From contig MBPM02000006.1 in NCBI GenBank assembly GCA_001695595.3, forward strand, positions 62,001 to 126,000: a stretch of DNA of 64,000 nucleotides. Direction: 5' to 3'. The translations under genes and the position numbers were made by a program. The notes below the pieces were generated by a model. It made no database searches, was not told the origin of the DNA, and worked only from the letters and a program-made list of their open reading frames with translations. Positions 11,413-22,948 of this stretch are shown here, in pieces. Position 1 is the stretch's first letter. Every line of letters starts with the position of its first letter. The DNA comes from Plasmopara viticola. Taxonomy: Eukaryota; Oomycota; Peronosporomycetes; Peronosporales; Peronosporaceae.

Positions 11413-12605
11413 TCAGCAGCTACACAAAGTATAAGTGAAGACTGAATTAGAGCTGTTTACACGAAATAGATATAGAACCAAATCTAAGTACGTAACACGA
11501 CAGTCACCATTTAGGTCGATAAATGTACCAACATCGGCAATCTCGACAGAGGACGAAACGTCCGTGTCTTTCAATAATGTAAAGCTCACGATATTTATCC
11601 TAGTAAAACCCGAAATTAAGATGATAGCCCCATCGAGAGGTAGGCGTGAGCTTTTTGATTGCATGTATTTAGTAGTTGGTGGCAAATACTCTGCTAATCG
11701 CGCGGCGTTCGTGTCATGCTGCAACTCGTTGTCAACCATATCAAATGATATACATTTATGCCATAAATCATCCCAAATAATGCCAGTATTGGCACGAATT
11801 TGGCCACAATGGTGAATTGCCACCACTTCATTATCAGAATGGAGATAACAGGTAGTACCGTCAATTGGTAGCTTAAGCAGTGCGTAATCTAAAGTTACGC
11901 TTGTACATACAAGTCCTGTCGACGAAACGACTATATCACCTAAGCACTCATCAAAGTCGCACGATTTGTCGCTTCAAGATGGGTTCTTCAACATGCCACA
12001 GACCGAGAAACCAAGTATGCAACTCGAGTCGCATTGTCGACGTGGCAGCAAATAGCGATAACTGTGTTATCCGCGGCGCAGATCGACGCCTCCGTCGCGA
12101 CGATAGGATCGTTGCTATTGTTTAAATCGTTAACATACAGATCCACTACAAAACCATAGCATCTCGAGTCCTTGTTATTCACACTAAATACATCGGCATC
12201 AAAGTCCTTTTCGTCTACAGTGTTAGACGCGGTAAAATTCGACGCTTGTAAACACTGGTAGGAACACCACGTATCCGGTTTTACGACCACTAAGATAGCT
12301 TTAGGAAGATTAAGCACCTGGTTTTCGGCGGCATAACCTTTCACCCCACGAATCAATACTGAGACAGCACGCGGTGACCAGAGTTTGGTAAAGGGAAGCT
12401 ACACATAAGCAAACCCGCTGCCTTTTGTTAGAGCAAAAGACCGGGGTAGCGTAGATCCTCCTGATGCTGCACTGTCATATGCTATTCGGAAGTCTGGGCA
12501 ACCCATACCGACAGTAATAAGTCGGTCTATAGGCTCGTTCGTTAAATATGCTGTTTCGTAAATATTTCTGTCCGTCGTTGCACCTTCATTCTCATTCGTC
12601 GCCAA
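11413..12605 (-). pseudogene. Orphan ORF C, right copy (broken)
   Basis: Mirror copy of 4741-5949. The longest clean stretches are 11413-11826 (-), which covers the C-terminal third and again ends in C-S-C, and 11988-12356 (-), which covers a central part missing from any one frame on the left. The two copies are broken at different places, which shows that the ancestral ORF was longer than either survivor and that decay came after duplication. No family is recognised. Confidence 0.5.
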
Positions 12606-13209
12606 GGAGGTGACAGATCACTTCACAAACGGGGAGAAATGCTGATAGGGTGAATGGTAAAGACCGCCATTAGTATAAGCATAACGACTCTAATTCAGCG
12701 TATCCGATGTTGCTGCTCATAGTACTCACGCAAAGCCTGAATATCCAGCTTCTGGATTTACCATGTGTTTGGTCTACTCATGAATACGTCCACCCCCTTC
12801 TTGCGTTTAAGCTATCTATAAAAAAGCGCTTTTCTTCATTTTGCATAGGAAGTGCAAATCTAGTGTGAAAGAGAAGAGCGTTGATGTCGCAGTGAAAGTA
12901 GCGAGGCAGCAAGATCATAGTTGCTTTATGATCAAGTCGAAAAGTAATATCTAAAGCCGCGGTTATACCGAACGATTGTACGTGGCTTGAGGATTTCGAT
13001 AAAAAACATAATGTGAAAGAAGGTTGACAAGTTTCTCAGGACTTTTCGATTAAATTGATGATTTACGACGGTTCTGTCAGAAACTTTTTCACAGGTCTTG
13101 CACAAACTTATTATATCGATCGGTACTGTTGAAATTCAATTTTATGCATTAAACAATTCATCTCTCAGATGTACACATTTTTTTAAGATGAAAAAATGCC
13201 TTATTCATC

Positions 13210-13416
13210 TTACTTTAGCACTGCAAATGCATTGAAGTAGCCCTTAAGACGAGTATTGAGATACCAATTCTTTTCGATATCTTTGACGAAGATAAAAAGA
13301 TTGTAGTTTGTGTTATTTCTCTGCAACTTGTTGACGTTTTGAGCAATAGAACAACCCGAACTTGAAAATTCGGCTGTACATTGTACATTCTTTAGCAACA
13401 ATGTGCTAGTATTCAC
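13210..13416 (-). pseudogene. Orphan ORF B, right copy
   Basis: Encodes 68 residues sharing the C-S-I-A-Q-N-V-N-K core with 3937-4158. Its C-terminus reads N-W-Y-L-N-T-R-L-K-G-Y-F-N-A-F, which looks more coding-like than the Lys-rich left version, so the left copy probably carries a frameshift. Function unknown. Confidence 0.35.
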
Positions 13417-13975
13417 TGTTAAGACTCCTTGTTGATTGCAATCCTGCTAGATTAAAATTTTGTTTCTACGACTCCGTGTTATCATATATACATATGCGTG
13501 CTGATAAAATGCTCGGTTAGCTTGCACAATTTCAAAAATAAACAAGTATCATAACACGCATCTTATAGACTACGAGAAGCGGAAGTCAGTTTTTTTATAT
13601 TTTTCCTAATTTAAGATAGATTACTAGGTGCAAAATTATAGCAGTGCGGTGTTACCCAGAATCTTGTGGAGAAGAGGCGTGCAACTTTAATCTTTTAATG
13701 CGTACATTAGCCTGCAAATTTCTCAGGACCTCTTATACTTACAAGCATTCAAATTTGCTATGCGAGACTTTATATCACATCATTATCTATACAATCAAAA
13801 TACGGGTAGGGTACCTGTAAGTTACCCTTCATTTGAAGCTTTAACTCCAAGAAAAGCTCGTATTTATGCTACTGCCCGTTTTATCCCATAAAAAGCCTTG
13901 CTTACCTTCAATAGGAACGAGCTTTAGCCATCTTCCAATGACTTTAATTGAAAATTTACTTCCGGTCATTACAAT

Positions 13976-14183
13976 GGCCAATTATGCAGCGAAAAAGGTG
14001 GTCATTTATCAAAGATTAAGCCAGCACTGAGAAGGTTGATTTGGCACCCGAGAGTGCGTTTGCATTAGAAATGGCCTCTGCGCGAAAGATACTTCAGCTC
14101 GAATTGCTGCACTTACACCTTAAGCTGCACGTCAAAGTGTCAAACCCGATAAATGTTTGCCTTATAATGAAAGGAGCGAAGCG
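13976..14183 (+). pseudogene. Orphan ORF A, right copy, first part
   Basis: Begins M-A-N-Y-A-A-K-K near 13976 and pairs with the left ORF A start at 3400, but stops and frame changes break it before the insertion point at 14183. The rest of the copy resumes at about 17510. Confidence 0.4.
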
Positions 14184-17100
14184 AGTGTTCTGGTGAAAAC
14201 TAACCTGTCTTCGCCCCATATGTCTGCGAAGACAACGAGTGTTTAACAATTACTCCACTTCCAGGAGTATACTACAACAAGGTTTGGATCTGTAGTCAGC
14301 CTCACTCTCTGCGCATAAGGCCTCACCTGTCATTACAGCAAAGTTTAAGGCAAATCCCAGGAAATGCCCGACTTGGAATGCTCTCGTCGACAATGCCACC
14401 AACGTTTGAAACAAAAAATATGAGACGCATCTGGACCTTCAAGCCTTTGAGGCGCAGCTGAATTGCTAGGACCTCGCGGCTCATGAAATATGAAGCCGCA
14501 GCAAAATCTATGCGTCTCAGCGAAATTTGCCTGAACTCTGTCGGGAAGTCGCCTTTTTATATTGAGCTCCAGAATCGGTCAGCTATTCAAAGTGCACAGC
14601 CGTATGGATACTCAACTATTACACATTCTGGTGTCTATGGGCACTTAAGCCGCAGACTGACTCCCTCAACTCGCTTTGCCAGTAAGGTCGAGCGCACCGA
14701 TAAGGCTTTTAAGAAACACCAAGGCATCAGTAATCATAAGAGACTCAATTTTCTGATGATAATGATACCGCTTAAAAGGCCAACACAAAATAGTCAGCTT
14801 GTCGATATCATCTTAAGAAGGTCATGATGTACGCCTGATGTAGCCGTAATTGTTTCATCTGGTTTGTAAATATTGATTTTTAACTATCAGAAGTTTTTTT
14901 TAATTTTGTTTGTACAAACCAATCTACTCTTCCAAAAGGATGGCTTTAATGCTGTATCTCTTCAGTAAGCAAATCTGAGAAACGCACCATTTATATTTGT
15001 TTGAAAGTCTCTTTTGCTTACCATTGGCGAGTGTAACCGCATCTTCGCCCTGCAGCTGAAAATTAGGCTCAAAGTAGAGACCTAAAAGAGAAAATTATTT
15101 TGAGCCTCTTCCATGAAAGTCCGAAAGCATAGAGACCCATAAGAAATAACGACCTCGTGGATGTCGTAGGTTATTGATATAAAGCCTGTTATTACTCGAT
15201 TCGCGTAAATTATGTAAACCCTTTCAAAATGTCCTTACCGGGACACATTTGTGGAGCCTCAACGCACATACTGCGCAGTGGCTCTCTAGCATACGGTTTG
15301 CCCAGTCTGATAATATGTCTGTGAATGGTCTGCTGAAGACGTAAGCAAGCAAATTTTTCTTAGTTGACGCTGAGTCAGCCTAACTAAAGTAATTATTTTG
15401 GCAGTTATCGGACACCTTTGTGCCCAGAAAGAATATCAGTAACCTCTGGCTCGTCGAGAAACTTGCTCAACGACAAACTATTGTGGCCAGCCATAATTGG
15501 ATGACTGATGCTCTACGAATGAGAAATGAAATTGAGTAGTACTGGTTTGACTAGCTAACGAGATATACATGGATGTTCCTAGGGCTAAAGGATATCTGGT
15601 TGTGGATTTAAACGATAACGATAGCACGTATTTCACGTTTTCTTGACATGGACAATCATGACTTGATCCTTGCTACAAAAGGCAAAATTTTTAAGTACTT
15701 AAACATTTTGTCAAACAAACTGTAATAGTCAGACATTTTGCCCAATGAGGCTTTAGTAACAATTACATTGTGCGCACGGCCCTTTTATTTAAAAGTTTGA
15801 GCAAGTATACGTCCAAGATTAATATACAAGGTATTTGAGAGACTAATATCTGCGAAAAGATGGGCGTGATGACATATTTAGAGTATTTTTTTAGCGGATA
15901 GTTAACTTGCGCTGGCATAACCGGCTGCCAAAAGGAAATCTTAGGTAAGTATCTAAATGTAGACAATATAGTGGCGCAACAAAAGTCCGCACCCGATTAA
16001 GATGGATTTGAAAGAGCGTAACATAGGTCCACACGACACACTAAGTCGCATAATTTACTAGGAAGCAAAAAAGTACTACCAATTGCGGGTAACAATGCTA
16101 TACAAACAGAAATCATATGCAAGATATGTAGTCTCATAAATAAGTAACAGATAACACCAAATGCGGGTAACAAAGCTCAGCGCGCAATTAAATTACGACC
16201 GCAGACTATAATGCGACCATAGTTCCGCGAGTAATTTTTTAGCTACAGGTAACAAAGGTCTGGTCGATGGGAATGACGATGCCATACAGAGCGATCCATG
16301 GGTGTCACGAATACATGTTAATTCACAAAGAGACCTTAACAATAGGAGCAATTGACAATTCAATTAGTAGCCGTGATACGGCATGTACGCGTCACAGTCA
16401 AAATGGTTAAAGTTACTAATTTTCGATTTAATCACATCGACTGAGTTCTTGATAATGATAAATATCCTTTTCTATGTGACAAATACATGTCTGATCTTGA
16501 CGAAGATGTTTTGATTCACCATCTAGGCAGCGTGTGCTGTACTTTAACTCCTGGTAGGTCAATCATTTAAGTATACCCAGTTACGGGATCCAGAGGTCGA
16601 TTAATAAAACCTCCTTTGGAATTGAAACTCTGCACGAAACCGATCTCATACCTGGCATGAGATACTACTCCTCCTATTCCTTTTTCGCCGAGTAGGCAAG
16701 TAATGGCGCGGGACGAGAGCCATAATCTCCGCACTCGCAATCACTTTTTGTGTCATAAAGTCAAGCAGGATAAAATGGCGAGTGGCCTAGGTTTTAAAGA
16801 AGCTGAGCAGTGTAACGATGCCTGCAGAAGCATCTATCCCTGGGAAGGGCGTCTTGCCTCGCAACGTGTCCGTCCGGGTGTCTTCTTTGGCTCTAAAGAT
16901 GGCTACATTAGAATCCGAGAGAGGATGGATGTCGGATGTACCCCTCACGACAGCTAGTACTCCCGCCGACATGCCAAAGAAGTGCCACAAATGCTATCAA
17001 TACCTTGTCAGCGGTTGAAAGTCTGGTCAGACAGCTATCTCGACTCTAAAGAGCAATTGACCGAACATAAGTTGACGATATATCTATTAATAGCCGCCTT

Positions 17101-17509
17101 GACGGGATCAAATCACTTTGAAGCAACCCAAGGCACAACTTTAAGAGCACGAAGACCAATACGCGTTAAAAGAATATCGACCCACGTGTATCTGCGACAA
17201 AGAAAATTAAAGCTCTCGGATACGTTGTTGGCAGCCATGGATTTCAAGCAGACCCCAAGAGAGTAAAGACCATTTTGTGTAGGCTTATGCCACATTCCTA
17301 AAAAGAGATTATGTCTAATAGGTTACTGACCGCTAGGACAGTGCTGGCTATGCGGGTTTCGGAAATCCTCTGTCCGATTTATTCTAAGAGATATTGAGGA
17401 TGCCACTACCAGGACATTTTAAATCGCATCAAGTAAAGACATCAACCGCCACTTGGTCTGGCTTTATCGGACGCGACCACGTTGATAAGTGTTGTTTGCG
17501 ACACTTTGG
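14184..17509. mobile_element. 3.3 kb insertion in the right arm, identity unclear
   Basis: The left arm reads without interruption GAAGCG-GGA-CGATGCC at about 3180-3200 (reverse strand). In the right arm the two halves lie at 14183 and 17510 with 3.3 kb between them. Inside, 14490-14610 and 15240-15330 resemble 1370-1500 and 2060-2150 in direct orientation, so the insert carries a diverged relative of the arm's outer end. I found no clear target-site duplication, terminal repeat, transposase or reverse transcriptase motif. The remaining frames are short. Confidence 0.55.
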
Positions 17510-18102
17510 ACGATGCCATCGACTGTGTGCTACTGTAAAGTGACGAGGATTTATATAGACAAATTGTTTTAAAGATCTCCGGGCTGCATAACATGGCTAC
17601 TTCGCTCACAACAAGGGGAATTTTGCTATAGAAAGCAAACGAGTAAGTTTTGTAGTCCGTCTAGACCATGCATCCCTTCAGACGGCGATGTGTACGCCAA
17701 ACTTGTCCCGCTATCGGCAAGATCGCAGTCACTTTTTCTTGGAAATTAATATCCTTGTCAAACACAAAACCAAGCTACCTTGGTGTGCTTGCCAACGCGC
17801 TACTTCGCGTGGTGGACCATAAAATTGCTCACATCGGCAACGTTGGAAGCACTTATAACGAACGAAATTCGTCCGCTATAGAAAAAGAGCTATTTGAAGC
17901 CCTGAGTAGTCTTCTCATCACAGGCTTATATTTCACAATTGAGTGTTTGGATATCCGACTCTTTAACCGTTGCTTCGTGATGTTTGAGCAGAAGGTCTAC
18001 CCACATCCGACAGATGTAGCGTACGTCGTTGTTTCAAACGATAAAAAACTGAAGTACGATACCCTTCTGGACGCAAATAATGCCATACTTTGCGGTCATT
18101 AG
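17510..18102 (+). pseudogene. Orphan ORF A, right copy, second part
   Basis: Contains a 144-residue open stretch at 17668-18102 with the conserved S-Y-L-G-V-L-A-N-A-L-L-R and I-G-N-V-G-S-T-Y-N segments also seen in the left arm (about 2840-2930, minus strand). It ends N-A-I-L-C-G-H. This is the longest surviving piece of ORF A and gives the best query for a family search. Confidence 0.45.
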
Positions 18103-18883
18103 TCTGATAGAAACCTCTTTTTCGGTTATCACCGCATATGGAAGTGGTGGCCTCAAATGTACAGGTAGGTGGCCAAGTATTTGAGAACCTCAAGAGCCAC
18201 CAGAGGATCAAGACAGCGGCTCACACGTCAATCCAAACAGAACCTGTCAGTACCGGTGAATAGTTGGAAGCTTATAAGTCTTGACTCTGTCTCCAGCTTG
18301 CTAAAAGTGACTGGTGACGAGGCCTTGTAGCCGCCTGAGTTATTTGGTGCATCCAGTACTTGTTTCAGCTGGTAAAACTAAAAAAACAGCGAGGCTGTGT
18401 AAAGTACGTGCGGCCTTTCGGACATAATGGTATCGGACTGAGACCCGCGGTATGCTGTTGCATCTGAAATTCGCCTCCTCTTGTTAGCAGTTTGCTTATT
18501 GATTGCAGCGGAGAGCCAGATAGTCGGACGGAAGGCGCAAACCGTGTGCTGTACGCAGTATGTGTGCTGAGGCGCTACATTTGAGGTCATCTCATTGGTT
18601 TGCACTCTACGATGAAGTTCGCGCACTTACAGAATCTACACTCTTTTATATAACTGGGTTGAGGCGCCTTCAAGTTTTGCATAATCTATGAAAACAAATG
18701 CTTTAAGAAAAATGGGAAGAGGCTCAAAAAATGTCCACCCAGTTCTTAATTATAAGACTAGCCTCCTGGTGACTGACTTTGCAAAGGAATCGATGTAGAT
18801 AGTCAGCAGAGAAAATTGAAATTTTAGTCACCCAAAATAACATCGGATATTTTTGTGATTCAAATAAAAGCAATAGAAATAAG

Positions 18884-19391
18884 GGAACCGTTAAACTGCC
18901 AGTACCCTTTTGGTAAACTGCCTATACCCTTTGATTTTGGCCAATGAGACAGAACTAAATCCATCAATGGGAGCAGTTTATCTCTGTTAATGAACACAGT
19001 GTTTTTCAACCAATAAAAAGAGAAAGCAATACCCATCCGGTACCCCTCTTTCGTATACCGCCGGTTCCCCCTGTTTCAAGCAATGAAAAAAGGAACAATT
19101 CCGTCAATGAGAGCAATACTTTTCTGTCAATATAAGCGGCACTGAACAAGTTATCGAAATGCGCCTTCCTCTACGTCGTGTTGCTACTGCTGATTGTGAG
19201 CTGCGCTTGAGGAGAGGAATACCATCGTCACATGAACAATTGGGCGGTGATTGTGAGCAAAACATCTGTAGTATGACTTCATGCCTTGTTCAATAATGTG
19301 CGTCAATTGCTGTAGGTCGACACGTCTCGCTTTTGGAGTAATTACAGACTCATCGCGAATGCGTTATCACATGTAAGGTACCACACTCACA
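18884..19391. repeat. Short repeated modules upstream of the Gypsy LTR
   Basis: A 20-23 base unit, AAACTGCC(A/T)(G/A)TACCCTTT, occurs twice in tandem at 18893-18932. Variants of a CCAATGAGA/TCAATGGGAGCA module recur at 18940-18980 and again at 19100-19115. This looks like decayed promoter or LTR-type sequence, not coding. Confidence 0.4.
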
Positions 19392-19694
19392 TGTTCTAGA
19401 ACCATTTTAGAATGTCAGTGAGTGTAGTTACAAACATTCTACATGTTTTCGTAAACAAACTTAACCCACATTCAAGGAGAGATGATACATATATTCATAT
19501 TAGTTAGTAGGAAAGGCGACGTACTAAGAGGAAAGACTTACATGAGAAAAACATTAGGAAGAAAGTGGATAGGTTACATATAAGTAGAAAATCAGGTTAA
19601 GAAATAATCTCACTTTCTTAAGTTCGCCACAAATCTACAACTAACCCTACAACCTATAGTCCAACACCGCCTACCAACACCCAGATCCTCACAA
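19392..19694 (+). repeat. Probable 5' LTR of the Gypsy element
   Basis: Starts TGTTCTAGAACC and ends CCTCACAAG, followed by TGGTAGCAC, which resembles a mutated initiator-Met primer site (usually TGGTATCAG). Boundaries are inferred from these signals alone because no partner LTR remains for comparison. Confidence 0.45.
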
Positions 19695-20340
19695 GTGGTA
19701 GCACTTGTTGGTCGTGCTTTCGCGTCGTCAAGTTCCTCGTTTGGGTATTATTGTCCCTTGGGTATTTGCTGTCCCTTTTCCGCCCCAACCGTGTGGAGGT
19801 GCTGTAGAAATTGGTCGAGCTTGTGGTTTTCAATTTCTGCCCATTATTCTGAGAACCTGCTTTTGCAGATAACCCGACTTGGCTGGTCGAAGCACTTAAT
19901 CCATTTCGGAAGGTTTAATTCGTGTGCGCACAAGCCGACCCACATTTCCTCACTCATTAACTTGAGTCAGTAGCTTCGGGGAAAGGAAGTAGGGCCAAAT
20001 AAGTCGTGCACGTTTTATGGGCAAGAAGCGCCGTGCTGAATCGAAAATTTCCTTGGATTGTGAACAAGCTTTCGTCTTCGACTCTGGCTTCAATAACGGC
20101 GCAAGATCTCATCCATTCTGTCGAAAATTTTCGTCGAATCGCCTCGCTCCTTTCCAAGCGTCTCACTGAAGAAAAAGAAATTCTCCCCAATCAAGGCAAG
20201 TCTCTCTCCGATCCTCTCCAAGAAGTCGACACTTTACTCAAAGAAGTTGAACGGGTTTTAGTCAAAGATCTACGCTTCAATTTAAAAGATCTGGTTAAAG
20301 CTAGAAATCAAGTTTTTGCTTTTTTAATACTTCATTCATC

Positions 20341-20817
20341 ATGGCCGAACCATCTACGAACCAGATTATGCAACATCTTATGCAAGTTATGAATAAACAA
20401 CAAGAAGTTATCGAAAAATTAAGTCAGAAACAATTGAAGAGTAAAGTCAAAGTTGAGGGATTGAAGCTGCCAACTTATAGTGGGAGAAGTGATGAGTCTG
20501 CTCGCCTCTACTGGGCAAACTTGGAGAATTATTTTTTGGCGCAAGGAACGAAATGGAAAGAGGGGTCTTTAGCGAAACAATTTATCGCAGTACTTGGAAC
20601 AACTTTGCGTGGAGCAGCAGCTCATTGGTTTGTGCTTCATCAGCATGAATTTAATACGGTAGATGAATTTTTCGTTGTCTTGGATAAAGAGTTTGTACCG
20701 GCGGATTTGCAATATCATTTACGTGACGAATTGCATCGATTGAGACAGGAGAGTTGTAAAGATTACCTGATTACGTTGCGAAATTTCGACAACCTATTTC
20801 GCAAATATCTAATATGA
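20341..20817 (+). pseudogene. Gypsy gag fragment
   Basis: Encodes 158 residues from M-A-E-P-S-T-N-Q, with a coiled-coil-like start (Q-Q-E-V-I-E-K-L-S-Q-K), a retrotrans_gag-like core (A-A-H-W-F, Y-H-L-R-D-E-L), and a stop at 20815-20817. Gag-like sequence continues in another frame to about 20950, so the ORF is frameshifted. Confidence 0.65.
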
Positions 20818-21008
20818 CGGAGATTGACCAAATAATATATTTTCAAAAAGGATTGTGGCAACGAACTAGAGAAGAAGTTCAGTATCGACGTTGCGAAACT
20901 TTATCAGCGGCGGTCACAGTCGCTCTCGATTTTGAACGCGCTCATTAAAATATTTCAAGTGGCTATGCAAGTCAAACACCACGTATTCCGCGCCCTGGTC
21001 CACTACCA

Positions 21009-21866
21009 GTGACACAGCCGTCTATTGGACCTGAGCCTATGGAAATTGACCATACTCGTCCTTTTCAAAGGTCATCCCGATATCAGAATCGTTATCAAAT
21101 AATCGTCGTCCAAATAAGCCCAAGTGTTTATTCTGCAAGAAACTTGGTCATACTATTCAACAATGTTATAAGCGCAAGAACAGACAACAAGGCAACTACA
21201 ATCAAGATAATCGAAATCATAATCGCGCAAATATTAAGTATTTCGAAAATGAATCTGTCCAAAAAAGATACGATTGCTACAACGTCTCATGAAGCTACCA
21301 CAACACTCAGTGAAGCTATTGCAACCTATAGTGGAAAAGATTTGATCATCAAGCAAGAAAATCTTGATGAACATGCTGTCAATATTATACTAGATTCAGG
21401 CGCCACGTGTAATGTGGTCAAGCCAGGACTTTTACAAAATGCCAATTCCGAAGAAGTAGTTCAAGCTACTCGTTTCGACGGCAGCAACGCTATCACGAAG
21501 AAAGTTAAACAAGGGTTTGCAGATATATCTTTTGATGGAAATAATTTTTCAGACGTTCCGGTCATGGAATGGCCAATAAATAGTAGTTCTCACGATGTTA
21601 ATTTGAGTAAACCGTGGTTTACAGTTCATGAACCAATCATAAACTGGCGAACGCATCAAGCCTCATTCAATACAAGCGATAAACAACCTGACCCTCCAAT
21701 TGAACATGAAATTATTTCCGCGTCAGAGTTTTCAAAGAAACTAAAGAAGGCAGAATATGAAAAAGTTTATCGTATTAAAATTTGTCAAGTTTCTGTGCAT
21801 GAAGAGCAAAAAGAGCCAAAACTTCAAACTTTGCTGGATTCATTCCAAGACGTTTTTCCAAAGTAA
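21009..21866 (+). pseudogene. Gypsy protease region
   Basis: A 285-codon open frame. A retropepsin active site reads I-L-D-S-G-A-T at about 21390-21405. Downstream residues match the linker to the reverse transcriptase (F-Q-D-V-F-P). The catalytic D-S-G triplet is intact here, unlike in the Copia element of this window. The zinc-knuckle region just upstream is frame-disrupted. Confidence 0.65.
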
Positions 21867-21903
21867 TTGCCAGATGCTTTACCGCCACATCGTTCGGTAG
21901 AGC

Positions 21904-22481
21904 TTGAAACCAGGAGCTCGGCCAAATAATCGACCACCTTTTCGTCTATCACAAAAGGAGCAAGATGCATTACAGAAATTTGTTGACGAAAACCTATCAC
22001 GCGATTGGATTGAATTATCTGACTCGCCTTGGGTGTCAAATATATTTGGTATACCAAAGAAGGAAGTGTTTCACGTTCCGAATGGATTTGATCTGGTAAC
22101 GCAAACATATTGTTGCGATGAGTTATCGATTTTCGGTATGTCAACTCTCAAACCATTGTTCCGAAGATTCTTTTGCCACGCATTGACCAACTATTTGATA
22201 AGATGCAAGGAAACTGTTATATTACTGTGATTGATTTGGCGCAAGGTTATCATCAAATGCGCATTCATCCAAACAGCAAGAAGTATACCGCATTTCGTAC
22301 AAGTAATGAAACCTATCAATGGTGTGTTGCACCAATGGGTCTTGCAGGAATGCCAGGAGTTTGGTCACGACTCATGCGAGTTCTGTTTGGAAAATTTCCA
22401 TTTGTTGTCGTATACTTGGATGATATTTGCGTGTTTTTACACAGTTATGCTGAACACTTAGTTCGTTTGAAAACTGTGTAG
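21904..22481 (+). pseudogene. Gypsy reverse transcriptase (deleted and frameshifted)
   Basis: Two overlapping frames (21904-22230, 22173-22481) carry the fingers and palm motifs: an R-P-P-F-R-L-S start, V-I-D-L-A-Q-G-Y-H-Q-M, and the catalytic Y-L-D-D near 22413. The frame ends at 22481 with part of the connection missing, so it cannot encode a working enzyme. Confidence 0.75.
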
Positions 22482-22542
22482 AACTTCAAAGTTTTCTCGG
22501 TTTAGCTATCGCCGCTTTATTCATCCATTTGCTCAAATTGTT

Positions 22543-22948
22543 TTGCCATTATGCAAGCTTGTGAAGAAGAACATACAGTGGACTTGGGGAAAAGACCAAA
22601 ATCGTGCTTTTGCTAGTCTAAAGTCTGCTTTGCAGTCTGCACCAGTACTCACCTTACCTAGTTTCTCACGCCCTTTTGTACTCACTACAGGTGCGTCAGG
22701 ATTTTGCGTTGGTGGTGTACTTTCGCAATTTGTAAATGGTCATGATCATTCTGTTGCTTTTCATTCTAAGAAGCTTGGTGTTCTTTAAGTTAATTGGCTG
22801 GCACTAGAAAAGATATAATTTGCAATAAAAGCTGGTCTCGACCAATGGCGTCATTATCTTTACGGTCATCAATTTGAAATATTCACGGATAATAGTGCAT
22901 GCTCATGGCTGCTTCATCATCCTAAAGTGTTCTTAATGGGCAAGATAT
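22543..22948 (+). pseudogene. Gypsy RNase H region
   Basis: Starts with the typical connection sequence (L-C-K-L-V-K-K, then W-T-W-G-K-D-Q) and continues A-F-A-S-L-K-S-A-L through to a T-T-G-A-S-G site. The first catalytic Asp of RNase H (usually T-D-A-S) is replaced by Gly. A stop lies at 22786-22788, and similarity continues in another frame to about 22940. Confidence 0.65.

Larger units (their letters stand above)
10265..18883 (-). repeat. Right arm of the large inverted duplication (with insert)
   Basis: Reverse-complement copy of 1777-7075. The sum of paired coordinates is about 17350-17375 for the inner part and 20660-20680 for the outer part. The step of about 3.3 kb marks an insertion at 14184-17509. 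Without the insert the arm is about 5.3 kb, as on the left. The outer end (18378-18883) pairs with 1777-2300 and stops at an AAATAAGGGAACC-type boundary. Confidence 0.85.
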
